Source: CAWCPR01 sp963797475 (GTDB taxonomy: Bacteria; Chloroflexota; Anaerolineae; Anaerolineales; UBA4823). Taken from it: a DNA stretch of 64,000 nucleotides. The stretch is taken from positions 330,740-394,739 of the forward strand of contig CAWCPR010000009.1 in assembly GCA_963797475.1 (NCBI GenBank), in the 5' to 3' direction. The notes below the pieces were generated by a model. That model did not search any database. It worked only from the letters and a program-made list of their open reading frames with translations, and was not told where the DNA came from. A program made the translations under genes and the position numbers. Of the stretch, positions 25,280 to 33,274 are shown one piece after another. Position 1 is the first letter of the stretch; every line of letters begins with the position of its first letter.

Positions 25280-26296
25280 TTAGCGATACACAACACACCC
25301 GCCTCGTTCCAGCTCTTGAATCCACCCTGGGAGAGGCGCTATCTTATTCCATCTTAAATCCAGTTTCTCCAAATGGTCCAGCCCGGCGAGACTCGCCGGT
25401 AGATAAACCAATTCGTTCGCCCGCAAATCCAGGGTCCTCAGGTTTCTCAGGCTGCCGAGCGACTCGGAGAGCGACTTCAAGCAGTTACCCCTTAAATTCA
25501 GGTCGGTAAGGCCTGCCAGGCTCCCAAGCGACTCGGGGAGCGAAGCCAGCCGGTTGCTTTGCAGATCCAATTTCTTCAGGCTGGCCAGTTTTCCAATCGA
25601 TTCGGGCAGGGATGCCAGCCGGTTATTCATCAAGTGTAATTCTTTCAGATTTTGCAGATGGCCAAGCGATTCGGGCAGGGTGGAGAGCTGGTTGTTATAC
25701 AGCCGCAGCTCGATCAGTAGCCCCAGGTTTCCGATCCAATCGGGAAGAGAAGCCAGGCGGTTATCTGTGATATTCAGGTAAATCAGACTGTGCAGGTTTT
25801 CAAGCGACCTGGGGAGTGAAGCCAGGCGATTGTTGCTCAAATACAGGAAAGCCAGCCTGCGCAGCGATCCAATCGAATCGGGAAGAGAAGCCAGCTCGTT
25901 GTGGCCCAAATCCAACATGCCCAGGTTTACCAGGTCCCCGATGGCCTCCGGGAGAGAGGCAAGCTGGTTTTCGGCAACGTTCAACGTTTCCAGGGCTGTC
26001 ATCCGCCAAAGCGCCTCGGGCAAAGAAGCCAGGTTGTTGTTCCCCGAGCTTAATTCTTCAAGATTGGTTAACCGGCTAAGACACTCCGGTAGAGAGGCCA
26101 ACCGGTTTCCATATACGTTCAACTTCTTAAGTTGGGTGAGCTGGCACACACTTTCGGGGAGGGATTCCAGTTGGTTAGCGTCCAGGTAGAGTGCTTCAAG
26201 CGCGTGCATTTCGCCGATCGACTCGGGCAAAGAGCGCAACTGTTTTCCGCTCAAATCCAATACTTTTTGGTCATCCAAAGCGGTCACCGGCAGCAA
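25280..26296 (-). CDS. leucine-rich repeat protein
   Basis: 338 residues made almost entirely of 14 leucine-rich repeats of 23 residues (consensus LxLxxNxLxSLPESLGxLxxL), starting at about residue 13, with LASLPE repeated in most units. This is the SDS22/PIRL/Roco-like subtype. There is no signal peptide, capping domain, kinase or GTPase domain. The only possible starts are TTG 26296, just after an in-frame TAA, and GTG 26287, both without an SD. The repeat block may therefore be a fragment of a larger Roco-type gene or poorly expressed. Probably a cytoplasmic protein-binding scaffold. Confidence 0.85.
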   Translation of the reverse strand: MLPVTALDDQKVLDLSGKQLRSLPESIGEMHALEALYLDANQLESLPESVCQLTQLKKLNVYGNRLASLPECLSRLTNLEELSSGNNNLASLPEALWRMTALETLNVAENQLASLPEAIGDLVNLGMLDLGHNELASLPDSIGSLRRLAFLYLSNNRLASLPRSLENLHSLIYLNITDNRLASLPDWIGNLGLLIELRLYNNQLSTLPESLGHLQNLKELHLMNNRLASLPESIGKLASLKKLDLQSNRLASLPESLGSLAGLTDLNLRGNCLKSLSESLGSLRNLRTLDLRANELVYLPASLAGLDHLEKLDLRWNKIAPLPGWIQELERGGCVVYR

Positions 26297-26340
26297 TTAG
26301 GGGCGGAATATCCCGAACCGTGCGACCCCCAAACTGCAAT

Positions 26341-26835
26341 TTAGCCCGCCTCGTTCAAAAACAGCGTGAAATCGACATCGCCTGGCGAGTGGCCATACCC
26401 GGTAAGGATCATGGCAGCTTCACTGCGGTGCTGTGTCCCGTGATTCACGACGTGCAGCAAACAGTGCCAGAGCACCCTTTCGCGCAGTTGGCCGGTGTCC
26501 GTTGTATAGCGCACAATACCTGCCAGGCTGTCGTCGCTCAGGCCGGCCAGGTAGCTGCGCATGGCCGTTTCATCGTCACGCCAACGCTGTTCGAGGGCCT
26601 CGAGCGTGGGGAATTCTGTTTCAACCAGGTCGAAGGTATAGGGGGTGCCTTGGAGCAACATCCGCCAGCCGTATTCGCCGTCCAGGATGTGGACCAGGGT
26701 CGCACGCAGGCTGCCATGGCTGTGCATGACTGGGGCCTGGAACTGCTCCTGGCTCAGTCCCGCGCTGGCAGTCAAAATCCGTTTATCCGCCCAATAATTG
26801 TAGTCATAGAGGATCAGCAAATCCTGAAGGTCCAT
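26341..26835 (-). CDS. DinB family metal-dependent protein
   Basis: 164 residues, a four-helix DinB/YfiT-type bundle: LLILYDYNYWADKRIL at the start, TLVHILDGEYGWR in the middle and LLHVVNHGTQHRSEAA near 130-140. The three histidines (first in LVHILD, then in NHGTQH) match the DinB metal triad. DinB-like proteins are thiol-dependent S-transferases or hydrolases of varied function. AGGAA lies six bases upstream. The structured repeat (copy 3) begins 17 bases upstream of its start. Confidence 0.9.
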   Translation of the reverse strand: MDLQDLLILYDYNYWADKRILTASAGLSQEQFQAPVMHSHGSLRATLVHILDGEYGWRMLLQGTPYTFDLVETEFPTLEALEQRWRDDETAMRSYLAGLSDDSLAGIVRYTTDTGQLRERVLWHCLLHVVNHGTQHRSEAAMILTGYGHSPGDVDFTLFLNEAG

Positions 26836-26844
26836 ATCAGATTC

Positions 26845-27489
26845 CTATTTTGATGAATCTCGATTAATCATTTTGTGTGTTGCGCCACAAGCGCCCAACC
26901 CTTTTGCCAGGTCAATATCCGTCGCCTGAATGAGAAGGGAGGCATCGGGCGTCACTCCCTGGTGGGCGAGCGCCTCGACATATTCAGGGTGGAATTGAAA
27001 ATCACCGTCACGAAGGATCTCCCGGTCCCAGGGATTGAGCAGCAAGGCGTCAGTGATCAAGCCGATATAATCCGGCGCCTCCGCTCCCCAGGTGTGGGCG
27101 TACATCACTGCGCTGCGCGTCTCCTTCGCTCCCAGCGCTATGGCTTTCTCCTTCACTATCCGGATCGTCTCGCCGGAGCCGCTAATCTCATCGACGACCA
27201 GCACCCGGCGGTCCTTTACCAGGAACGGGGGCTCGACCAGCCAGCGCGGACTCGCGTACTTCACGACATCGTTCACTCTCCTGGAAAGGCGCACCGGATA
27301 GATCTCAGCCTGGAGCATGTGCGCCAGGAGGGCCCCTGGGTAATACCCGCCCCGGCCGATGGGAAGGATGATCTCGGGTTGGAAAGCGAATACGGCTTTG
27401 GCCAGCGCTTTACAGATCCCGTGGAAATCCTCCCAGGAGACCGGTTGCACCCCTTTGCGGGTCGAATAATCGTAAGCGGAATTCGCCAT
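26845..27489 (-). CDS. phosphoribosyltransferase family protein
   Basis: 214 residues with a PRTase fold: IILPIGRGGYYPGALLAHML and the PRPP motif VLVVDEISGSGETIRI, resembling xanthine/hypoxanthine-type enzymes. AGAGGTGA precedes the ATG. The last roughly 19 residues (from about GLGACGATHKM) are encoded by the dispersed structured repeat at 26852-26902, so the native C-terminus appears to have been replaced or extended. It may be a purine salvage enzyme; substrate not deducible. Confidence 0.9.
   Translation of the reverse strand: MANSAYDYSTRKGVQPVSWEDFHGICKALAKAVFAFQPEIILPIGRGGYYPGALLAHMLQAEIYPVRLSRRVNDVVKYASPRWLVEPPFLVKDRRVLVVDEISGSGETIRIVKEKAIALGAKETRSAVMYAHTWGAEAPDYIGLITDALLLNPWDREILRDGDFQFHPEYVEALAHQGVTPDASLLIQATDIDLAKGLGACGATHKMINRDSSK
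26852..26902. repeat. structured dispersed repeat, copy 3
   Basis: Diverged copy (GATGAATctcgATTAATC, then GTGTGTTGCGCCACAAGCGCCCAAC) of the repeat at 13922-14028. It overlaps the 3' end of the phosphoribosyltransferase gene and ends 17 bases upstream of the dinB-like start, in the same orientation relative to the downstream gene as the other copies. Confidence 0.8.
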
Positions 27490-27514
27490 GCAATCACCTC
27501 TTCAATTCGAACCG

Positions 27515-28498
27515 TCAGTTGAAAACTTCAATCGGCTTGCCAGGCTCAAGCCTGGTCTGGTCAGCCAGCCAGCCCTCATAGACTCTCAGGAATACCACCC
27601 CGGCCAGGATCATCAGGCTGCCGAGGATCTGGACCCCGCTCAGGCGTTCGCCGAGCAGCAAGTAGGCAATCGCCGCAGTGAAAGCCGGCTCCAGGGTAAG
27701 GATTAGATTGGCGACGCTGGAAGGCAAATGGGACAGGCTGACGTTATATAAACCAAAGCCCAACAGCGTGGGCCCGGCTGCCAGCAGGAACAAAATCCCC
27801 CAACCCGGCAGGGAGCCGCCCAGCCAGAAAAGATCAGCCGGACGAGCGGCAGCGCCCGGCAAAAACCCTCCCGGCAAAAGGTTGAAGAACAGCAAGAAGA
27901 GCGCGGCAAACCCGAATGCGTAGGTCAGGGTCGTCCACGGGTTCAGGCCGCGCTGCGACGCCGAGCGCCCCATCATACTATAAACCGCGTAGCCCAGGCC
28001 GGAAAACACCCCGGTCAGGATGCCAGCCAGATTGGCGCGCCAGGCCCCCTGCCCCAGCGCCTCGGATACCAAAACGCAGCCCGCCAGACTGAAGGCTACC
28101 GCCAGGAGCTTGGCCCAACTCAGGCGCTCCTTTAGCAACCAGCGTCCCAGCAGGGCGGTAAACCCGGCCGAACAGTACACCAGCACCGTGGAGACCGCCG
28201 CGCCATTCAGGGCAACCGAAAGGGTCCACAGGGAATTGAAGATCGCCGTAACGAGGCCATAGACGATCAAGTAGCGGAGGTGTTGGCGCTTCACCTGCAA
28301 CAGGGCCGGCTTAAGCCAAGCCAGCACAAGCAGCAGCGTGGCGGCGACGATTCCATCCCGCCAGAGCGCCAGCACCAGGGCGGGCATGTGATAAGTCTGA
28401 GTCAGGTAGCGGATGAAGATCGCGGTGGTCGAAAGGACGGCCGCGCTGACCAGGGCAATCGCATAGCCGCGGGTGAGATGTGAACGATCGGGGTTCAT
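27515..28498 (-). CDS. EamA/DMT family transporter
   Basis: About 327 residues with ten predicted membrane helices in two EamA repeats: STTAIFIRYLTQTYHMPALV and ALWRDGIVAATLLLVL in the first, LEPAFTAAIAYLLLGERLSG in the second. ATG 28498 is preferred: it lies eight bases after the upstream stop, whereas an in-frame TTG at 28549 is inside the upstream gene. Likely an amino-acid or metabolite exporter; substrate unknown. Confidence 0.9.
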   Translation of the reverse strand: MNPDRSHLTRGYAIALVSAAVLSTTAIFIRYLTQTYHMPALVLALWRDGIVAATLLLVLAWLKPALLQVKRQHLRYLIVYGLVTAIFNSLWTLSVALNGAAVSTVLVYCSAGFTALLGRWLLKERLSWAKLLAVAFSLAGCVLVSEALGQGAWRANLAGILTGVFSGLGYAVYSMMGRSASQRGLNPWTTLTYAFGFAALFLLFFNLLPGGFLPGAAARPADLFWLGGSLPGWGILFLLAAGPTLLGFGLYNVSLSHLPSSVANLILTLEPAFTAAIAYLLLGERLSGVQILGSLMILAGVVFLRVYEGWLADQTRLEPGKPIEVFN

Positions 28499-28505
28499 CT
28501 GTTCT

Positions 28506-29399
28506 TTAACTTTCGCGCGGCTCCACGGCCTGCCCCCCCGGTTTGGCAACCCGGCTGCCCGCCTGAAGCATCGCCAGGCCGATTAACACGACCACCAGCA
28601 GCAAGCCGCCCACAAACGTCCAACTGCCCACCTGGCCCCACTGGATCTCATCGAAAGCGCGCGCCATTGCCACCAGGATCAGCAGGATGGAAAGTCCTTG
28701 CGCCTGAAAAATAATGCTGGCGGAGCTCCAGCGGCCGTCAAACGCCACGCCCAGCCCCACCAGGCCGGGAAGGGCAAACATCGCCGCCAGCACCCGCGCC
28801 GTCAGCGGGGTCAAAGACCAGGGCCAGGCCGGGATCATCAACTCTGGGAAGACCAGCATGAAAGCGGCTGCCGCCGCCAACACCACCCCCGTAGCGCCGA
28901 GCGCCAGGCGCAGCCCATTGGAGAAGAGCCGTTCCTCAGCCTGGGCGTCCCCCGGGTTCGCCCGCTGGTTCAGGTACCATATGACCGGGATAACGAAAGG
29001 TAAGGTGAAGTACAGGAACGCCCACAACTCGAAGGAGATATGCCCGTGGGTAAACTTATCCCAGTGCAGCAATGTGGCGATGCCCAAAATGCCGGCGAAA
29101 GTGGACACCGGCAGGAAGCCCAGGCGGACCGTGTGCCACTGCCGGGCGAACACCACCCGGGTGAAGAAATACGCGCCTCCCAGGTATGTGGCGCCCAGCA
29201 TCATGGCGCTCATCGGGGGTTTTATCGGCCAGGCAAACAGGCTGCCAGTATCGTTGGGCAGCAAGTAGAGCATAATAAAGGCCGCCACCAGGATGGGGAC
29301 GATGATCGCCGCCAGCACGCGGCTGGCGATTAAAACCCGGTCATTGGCTGGGTCCGAGGCGTTTTGAGCAGGGCTTTGCGAGATCGTTGGCGTTGGCAT
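28506..29399 (-). CDS. uncharacterised multi-helix membrane protein
   Basis: 297 residues from ATG 29399, chosen because GAGGAG lies six to seven bases upstream; the frame also extends to 29462. About eight hydrophobic helices starting at VLAAIIVPILVAAFIMLYLL, with a characteristic FTHGHISFELWAFLYFTLPF segment. It lacks obvious catalytic motifs and I do not recognise a characterised family. It is coupled with the EamA gene and may be part of the same unit. Confidence 0.8.
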   Translation of the reverse strand: MPTPTISQSPAQNASDPANDRVLIASRVLAAIIVPILVAAFIMLYLLPNDTGSLFAWPIKPPMSAMMLGATYLGGAYFFTRVVFARQWHTVRLGFLPVSTFAGILGIATLLHWDKFTHGHISFELWAFLYFTLPFVIPVIWYLNQRANPGDAQAEERLFSNGLRLALGATGVVLAAAAAFMLVFPELMIPAWPWSLTPLTARVLAAMFALPGLVGLGVAFDGRWSSASIIFQAQGLSILLILVAMARAFDEIQWGQVGSWTFVGGLLLVVVLIGLAMLQAGSRVAKPGGQAVEPRES

Positions 29400-29435
29400 G
29401 AGAGCTCCTCTTCTAGAAATGAGGCAAAATATTAG

Positions 29436-29470
29436 GAAAAACAAAAACCCTGATGCGATCACACCAGGGT
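29436..29470 (-). terminator. intrinsic terminator after the CarD-like gene
   Basis: On the minus strand ACCCTG (29470-29465) pairs with CAGGGT (29452-29447) and is followed by a run reading TTTTTGTTTTT. It sits 27 bases after the CarD-like stop and separates that gene from the membrane-protein pair. Confidence 0.7.
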
Positions 29471-29496
29471 CTCATTTCCGTCATGGGACCGGAGCC

Positions 29497-30009
29497 TTAT
29501 GAAGAACCATTCTCCTCCCCCAGCAGCTCTTTTAGCTTGCGATCGGCCTGTTGGAGCGAAACGGATAAGGCAACGCTCCATTCGTGCAGGAGGAGATCTG
29601 TGGCGCGCTCCAGGATGGCGTTGTCGTAATCGTTCATCTTTTTCACGCGCTTGTGAAACGTTAGATCACGGACCACCAGGCAAACCGACTCGAGCGTGCC
29701 ATCTTTCATTTGGTCTGTCAACTGCGTTTTTCTTTCCAAACGGTCGGCTGAGAGCGGCTCTCCAGGACAGGCAAGGATCTGGAAGAGTTTGGGAAAATCG
29801 TTCGCCGGCGTGGGCAAACGCAGGCAATGCTCCGTTTCTTCTACCGGGACCCAAAGCATCATATCACGCAGCTTCACCACGTAATACTGGCTGGTATGCC
29901 CGGATAATTCCTTCTCATCCAATTGGATAATCTCACCGGGACCGTGGGACCAATGTATAACCTGATCGCCCACATGGAAAATCATTTTCTGCTCTAACCC
30001 TGACTGCAT
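29497..30009 (-). CDS. CarD/CdnL-type transcription regulator
   Basis: 170 residues from ATG 30009, which has AAGGAAGA six bases upstream; the frame extends to 30045. The N-terminal Tudor-like RNA-polymerase interaction domain reads IFHVGDQVIHWSHGPGEIIQ, then YYVVKLRDMMLWVPVEE. A helical C-terminal domain follows (LLLHEWSVALSVSLQQADRK). CarD proteins bind RNA polymerase beta and stabilise open promoter complexes. The motif order is typical, but this is probably a paralogue rather than the essential copy. Confidence 0.85.
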   Translation of the reverse strand: MQSGLEQKMIFHVGDQVIHWSHGPGEIIQLDEKELSGHTSQYYVVKLRDMMLWVPVEETEHCLRLPTPANDFPKLFQILACPGEPLSADRLERKTQLTDQMKDGTLESVCLVVRDLTFHKRVKKMNDYDNAILERATDLLLHEWSVALSVSLQQADRKLKELLGEENGSS

Positions 30010-30096
30010 TCGGTCTTCCTTTACGCAAGCGTCTGTCCAGTTCAATCATCGCCGTGGTGTGAGACAGTGCGCTCATCGGGAACCACGGATTCATCC

Positions 30097-30441
30097 TTAA
30101 TAACGCCCAGAACCACCACCTCCGCTTCGCCGGTTTCGATCCCTGAAACCGCCTTTGGTCGGGCGGTTGCCATATCCTTGGGAAGGGCGTTCCTCCGGCG
30201 GGCGGGCTTTATTCACCTTGATCTCGCGATTATCGACATTCATCCCATCAAACGTTTTAATGGCTGTCTCGGCTTCGCTTTGAGAGCTCATTTCAACAAA
30301 AGCAAAGCCCTTGGACCGGCCGGTATCCCGATCTTTGATCAGTGTAACGGAGGTGACAGTGCCTGCCCCTGAAAAAAGAGTCCGCAGGTCTTCCTCAGTG
30401 GTGTTGTAAGACAGATTGCCTACGTAAAGCTTTATATCCAT
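30097..30441 (-). CDS. RRM-type RNA-binding protein
   Basis: 114 residues. One RNA-recognition motif with RNP2 (LYVGNLSY, residues 5-12) and RNP1 (KGFAFVEM, about 44-51), followed by an Arg/Gly-rich tail (GGFRDRNRRSGGGGSGRY). This is the layout of bacterial cold-inducible Rbp proteins. AAGGAG lies seven bases upstream. A terminator-like hairpin in its leader suggests control at the RNA level. Confidence 0.93.
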   Translation of the reverse strand: MDIKLYVGNLSYNTTEEDLRTLFSGAGTVTSVTLIKDRDTGRSKGFAFVEMSSQSEAETAIKTFDGMNVDNREIKVNKARPPEERPSQGYGNRPTKGGFRDRNRRSGGGGSGRY

Positions 30442-30468
30442 TCAAATCTCCTTAAAATAGTTGGATCG

Positions 30469-30500
30469 AAAAAAAAGAGCCAGTCCTTTAAAGGGCTGGC
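30469..30500 (-). promoter_or_regulatory. terminator-like hairpin in the leader of the RRM gene
   Basis: On the minus strand the 22-base hairpin 30500-30479 (GCCAG/CTGGC outer stem, one C-A mismatch, CCTT/AAGG inner stem) is followed by TCTTTTTTTT (30478-30469). It lies 28 bases before the RRM start codon. No minus-strand gene lies between it and the divergent plus-strand gene at 30662, so it must be in the RRM gene's own 5' leader and may act as an attenuator or thermosensor. Confidence 0.55.
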
Positions 30501-30570
30501 GGTGGTTCCACAAATCCCAAGAAAGCGCATATTTATTATACTATATAATATGCAAAGATCGGTTAATAAA

Positions 30571-30594
30571 GGTCTTTAGGCGCTGTGGTGAAGC
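30571..30594 (+). repeat. short dispersed repeat, copy A
   Basis: GGTCTTTAGG followed by CGCTGTGGTG recurs at 48423 with a 2-base insertion. Both are intergenic and followed by GGGATTTC or its complement. This is a possible second repeat family, judged by eye. Confidence 0.4.
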
Positions 30595-30640
30595 CCCGGA
30601 TTTGGGATTTCGCCATGGAATTCCAGAAAGGCCCCAATTT

Positions 30641-30656
30641 TAGGAGGCTAGGAGGC
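30641..30656 (+). promoter_or_regulatory. duplicated Shine-Dalgarno
   Basis: TAGGAGGC occurs twice in direct tandem; the second AGGAGG (30650-30655) is six bases from the aminotransferase ATG. The duplication fixes the start at 30662. Confidence 0.7.
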
Positions 30657-30661
30657 TATCT

Positions 30662-31939
30662 ATGAGTGTAACTCGAAATGCGACTGACTTCGTATCTCCC
30701 GTTTGGACCCACTATACACCCATCATCGCCGAGTATGCGCAGGGGTGCTACGTGTATGACGGAGCCGGAAATGCTTATATCGACTTCACGAGCGGTATAG
30801 GCGTTACCAGTACGGGACACTGTCACCCACGGGTCGTGGAAGCAATCCGCAAACAGGCAGGGCTTCTTCTCCACGGGCAGGTCAATATCATAATCCATAA
30901 GCCGCTCCTGGAATTGATTGAAGAAATGCGCACGATTGTCCCCGCTGAGCTGGACGGTTATTTCTTTAGCAATTCCGGTGCAGAGGCAGTGGAAGGCGCG
31001 GTCAAGTTAGCCCGCCATGCTACCGGGAGACCCAACATCATCGTGTTTCAGGGCAGTTTTCACGGGCGCACGGTCGGCACCATGTCGATGACCACTTCGA
31101 AAACGATCTATCGCGCCGGTTACCAACCGCTGATGCCAGGGGTTTTCGTGGCGCCTTACCCCTACGCTTACCGCTATGGGTGGAGCGATGAGGAAACGAG
31201 CCGTTGGTGCCTGAACGAGCTGGATTATTTGCTCGCTTCCCAGACCGCGCCGCAGGAAACAGCCGCCATCATTGTCGAGCCTGTGCTGGGCGAGGGGGGG
31301 TATGTTGTTCCTCCGACCAGCTTCATGCAAGGCTTGCGGGAACGCTGCGATCAGCACGGCATTTTGCTGATCGCCGACGAGATCCAGTCCGGCTTTGGCC
31401 GGACGGGGAAATGGTTTGCTTACGAAAACTTTGAGATCCTGCCCGATATTATGACCGTGGCGAAAGGGATAGCCTCCGGATTGCCCCTGTCGGGGGTGAT
31501 CAGCCGCCTGGACTTGATGGAAAAATGGGTCCCCGGATCACACGGCGGCACCTACGGCGGCAATGCGGTCGCCGCGGCGGCCGCGGTGGCAACGATCCAG
31601 ACCATCCGGGAGGAGGGCTTGCTGCAAAACAGCCTGAAGCGCGGTGAACAATTGATGACCTATTTAGGCCAGCTCCAAAAGCAGTACCCAGTCCTGGGAG
31701 ATATTCGCGGGTTAGGGTTGATGATCGGCTGTGAATTTCGCACGCCGGACAACAAGCCGGATAAGGCGACCGCCAAGGCGGTTGCGCATGCTTGCCTGGA
31801 CCGGCGCCTGATGCTGCTCACCTGCGGGACGTATGACAATGTCATCCGCTGGATTCCGCCATTGATCGCCGCCCAAAAGGAAATCGACGATGCCGCCGAG
31901 ATCTTCGCGCAGGCCTTGAAGGAATGCGCCGGCAGGTAA
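30662..31939 (+). CDS. gabT: class III aminotransferase (4-aminobutyrate aminotransferase-like)
   Basis: 425 residues. PLP fold type I features: YIDFTSGIGVTSTGHCHP, FFSNSGAEAVEGAVKLARHAT, QGSFHGRTVG, EPVLGEGGY, LIADEIQSGFGRTGKWFAYE and the catalytic Lys in TVAKGIASGLPLSG. Best match by eye is GABA or omega-amino-acid:2-oxoglutarate aminotransferase. It converges on the ECF/amidinotransferase block and shares its bidirectional terminator. It could process an omega-amino product made by that block, for instance after an amidase or amidinotransferase step. The gene symbol is family-level only. Confidence 0.92.
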   Translation: MSVTRNATDFVSPVWTHYTPIIAEYAQGCYVYDGAGNAYIDFTSGIGVTSTGHCHPRVVEAIRKQAGLLLHGQVNIIIHKPLLELIEEMRTIVPAELDGYFFSNSGAEAVEGAVKLARHATGRPNIIVFQGSFHGRTVGTMSMTTSKTIYRAGYQPLMPGVFVAPYPYAYRYGWSDEETSRWCLNELDYLLASQTAPQETAAIIVEPVLGEGGYVVPPTSFMQGLRERCDQHGILLIADEIQSGFGRTGKWFAYENFEILPDIMTVAKGIASGLPLSGVISRLDLMEKWVPGSHGGTYGGNAVAAAAAVATIQTIREEGLLQNSLKRGEQLMTYLGQLQKQYPVLGDIRGLGLMIGCEFRTPDNKPDKATAKAVAHACLDRRLMLLTCGTYDNVIRWIPPLIAAQKEIDDAAEIFAQALKECAGR

Positions 31940-31999
31940 ATAAATCCAGCGATGCCGGCAGAACTTAAGAAGAAACCGGAATCGCTGCTTATCTCGTAT

Positions 32000-32042
32000 C
32001 AAAAACTGGATTGAGCGGCGAGGCTGCCCAATCCAGTTTTTG
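32000..32042. terminator. bidirectional intrinsic terminator
   Basis: CAAAAACTGGATTG (32000-32013) pairs perfectly with CAATCCAGTTTTTG (32029-32042). A- and T-runs on both sides let it serve both the aminotransferase gene and the convergent amidinotransferase operon. Confidence 0.9.
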
Positions 32043-32085
32043 ATCACCTTGAAAACCTGCTCTACAAACGAAAAGGAAAAGCGCC

Positions 32086-33243
32086 TCAATATCCGGGGAT
32101 TTGGTTGGGGAAATAATCTTGCAGGCTGCTTTCCCGGTAAACATCGGCTGTGGCGCAGTGCAGCCCGCCTCCGAAAGCAGCCACATCCCAGAGCGGCACG
32201 GGGATCACATCAAAACCCAACTGGTCGAACTGTTCCATTTGGGCCGTCTCGCTGGCCTCGACGCAAACCGTCTTCTGATCCAGCAGCAGGATGTTCATCG
32301 AAAGCCAGACGCTGCAGAAACACAAAGGCGGCTTCTTCTGCTTGGCAGGCGTGGCGCATTCGACGATCTCCCAATCGTTCTTTTTGAAAAGCTCCACCAT
32401 CTCCTGAGTAAGCGGGATACGTTGCCGGTTGCTCAAGGCTAAGCCGGGCCGGAGAGGGACAAAGGTGGCATCGATGTGCATCGGGGATGCTTCTCGGAAC
32501 AGGACTTCGTGAACGCGATGGTTGGGAAAATGCCGTCGCAGCCAATCCAGGCCGGCTGCGTTGGTCACCGTGGAACGCTGCACGAACAGGTCCTTGCCGA
32601 ACCGGCCTACATCGGCGGCGTCAAAGAGCGGCTCCGACTCCGTGAGAGCCCATTCCTTTTTCAGCGTGTATTCCTGGATCTGCTCCTCTTCGGTCTTGGA
32701 ATCGAATGTTTCCCAGAACCCAGCCTTGTAAGTTCGCTCATTCAGCCGCGGCTTGGGGGCGGCCTCGAAGCGAAAGTTGGGATCCTCTTTGAAATACTGC
32801 TCCAGGAGCGGCCGGTAGCACAGGTACTCGTACCAGCGGCTGCGGTAAGACATGGTGGCTTCGAGGATCTCATTGCCCACGGTCAGAAGCACATCGCGGG
32901 GAGGCATGCAGCCAAACATCGAATCCTGCTTCCACTCCGGAGTTTGGACCGCCTGGCTGAAATCCATCAGGGTCGGGCGGTCGACGCGGATGCCGCGCTT
33001 TTGCAGCAGGTTAGCGAAGTCGTCAAGCTGTTCGTTGGCCTTCACCTCCATTTCTTTAGGGATCGGGCCGAAGGTCCCCAAGGGGAAGCCGTACTGCGGC
33101 CAATCCCGCTGCACGGCTGGCTCAGGCGCTTGAACCTGAGTGCAATCCGCGCGGCCCACGATCACGTGTTTCAGAGGGTCCCACTCGTTCCACGAATTCA
33201 CGATCGTTTTGCTATTCAATTCTTTTTGCATTTGATCCATCAT
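32086..33243 (-). CDS. amidinotransferase (glycine amidinotransferase-like)
   Basis: 385 residues. Guanidino-group-modifying enzyme fold with the three key regions of the AGAT family: Asp in FDAADVGRFGKDLFVQRS, His in MHIDATFVPLRPG and nucleophile Cys 363 in GGGLHCATADV. The N-terminus NEWDPLKHVIVGRAD is also typical. Family members move an amidino group from arginine to glycine or another amine. GGAGAC lies six bases upstream. It ends the IclR-ECF block and could form or remove a guanidino group on the transported compound. The amine partner is unknown. Confidence 0.92.
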   Translation of the reverse strand: MMDQMQKELNSKTIVNSWNEWDPLKHVIVGRADCTQVQAPEPAVQRDWPQYGFPLGTFGPIPKEMEVKANEQLDDFANLLQKRGIRVDRPTLMDFSQAVQTPEWKQDSMFGCMPPRDVLLTVGNEILEATMSYRSRWYEYLCYRPLLEQYFKEDPNFRFEAAPKPRLNERTYKAGFWETFDSKTEEEQIQEYTLKKEWALTESEPLFDAADVGRFGKDLFVQRSTVTNAAGLDWLRRHFPNHRVHEVLFREASPMHIDATFVPLRPGLALSNRQRIPLTQEMVELFKKNDWEIVECATPAKQKKPPLCFCSVWLSMNILLLDQKTVCVEASETAQMEQFDQLGFDVIPVPLWDVAAFGGGLHCATADVYRESSLQDYFPNQIPGY

Positions 33244-33274
33244 GATTTTGTCTCCATTTCATTTCGTAAGTTCA

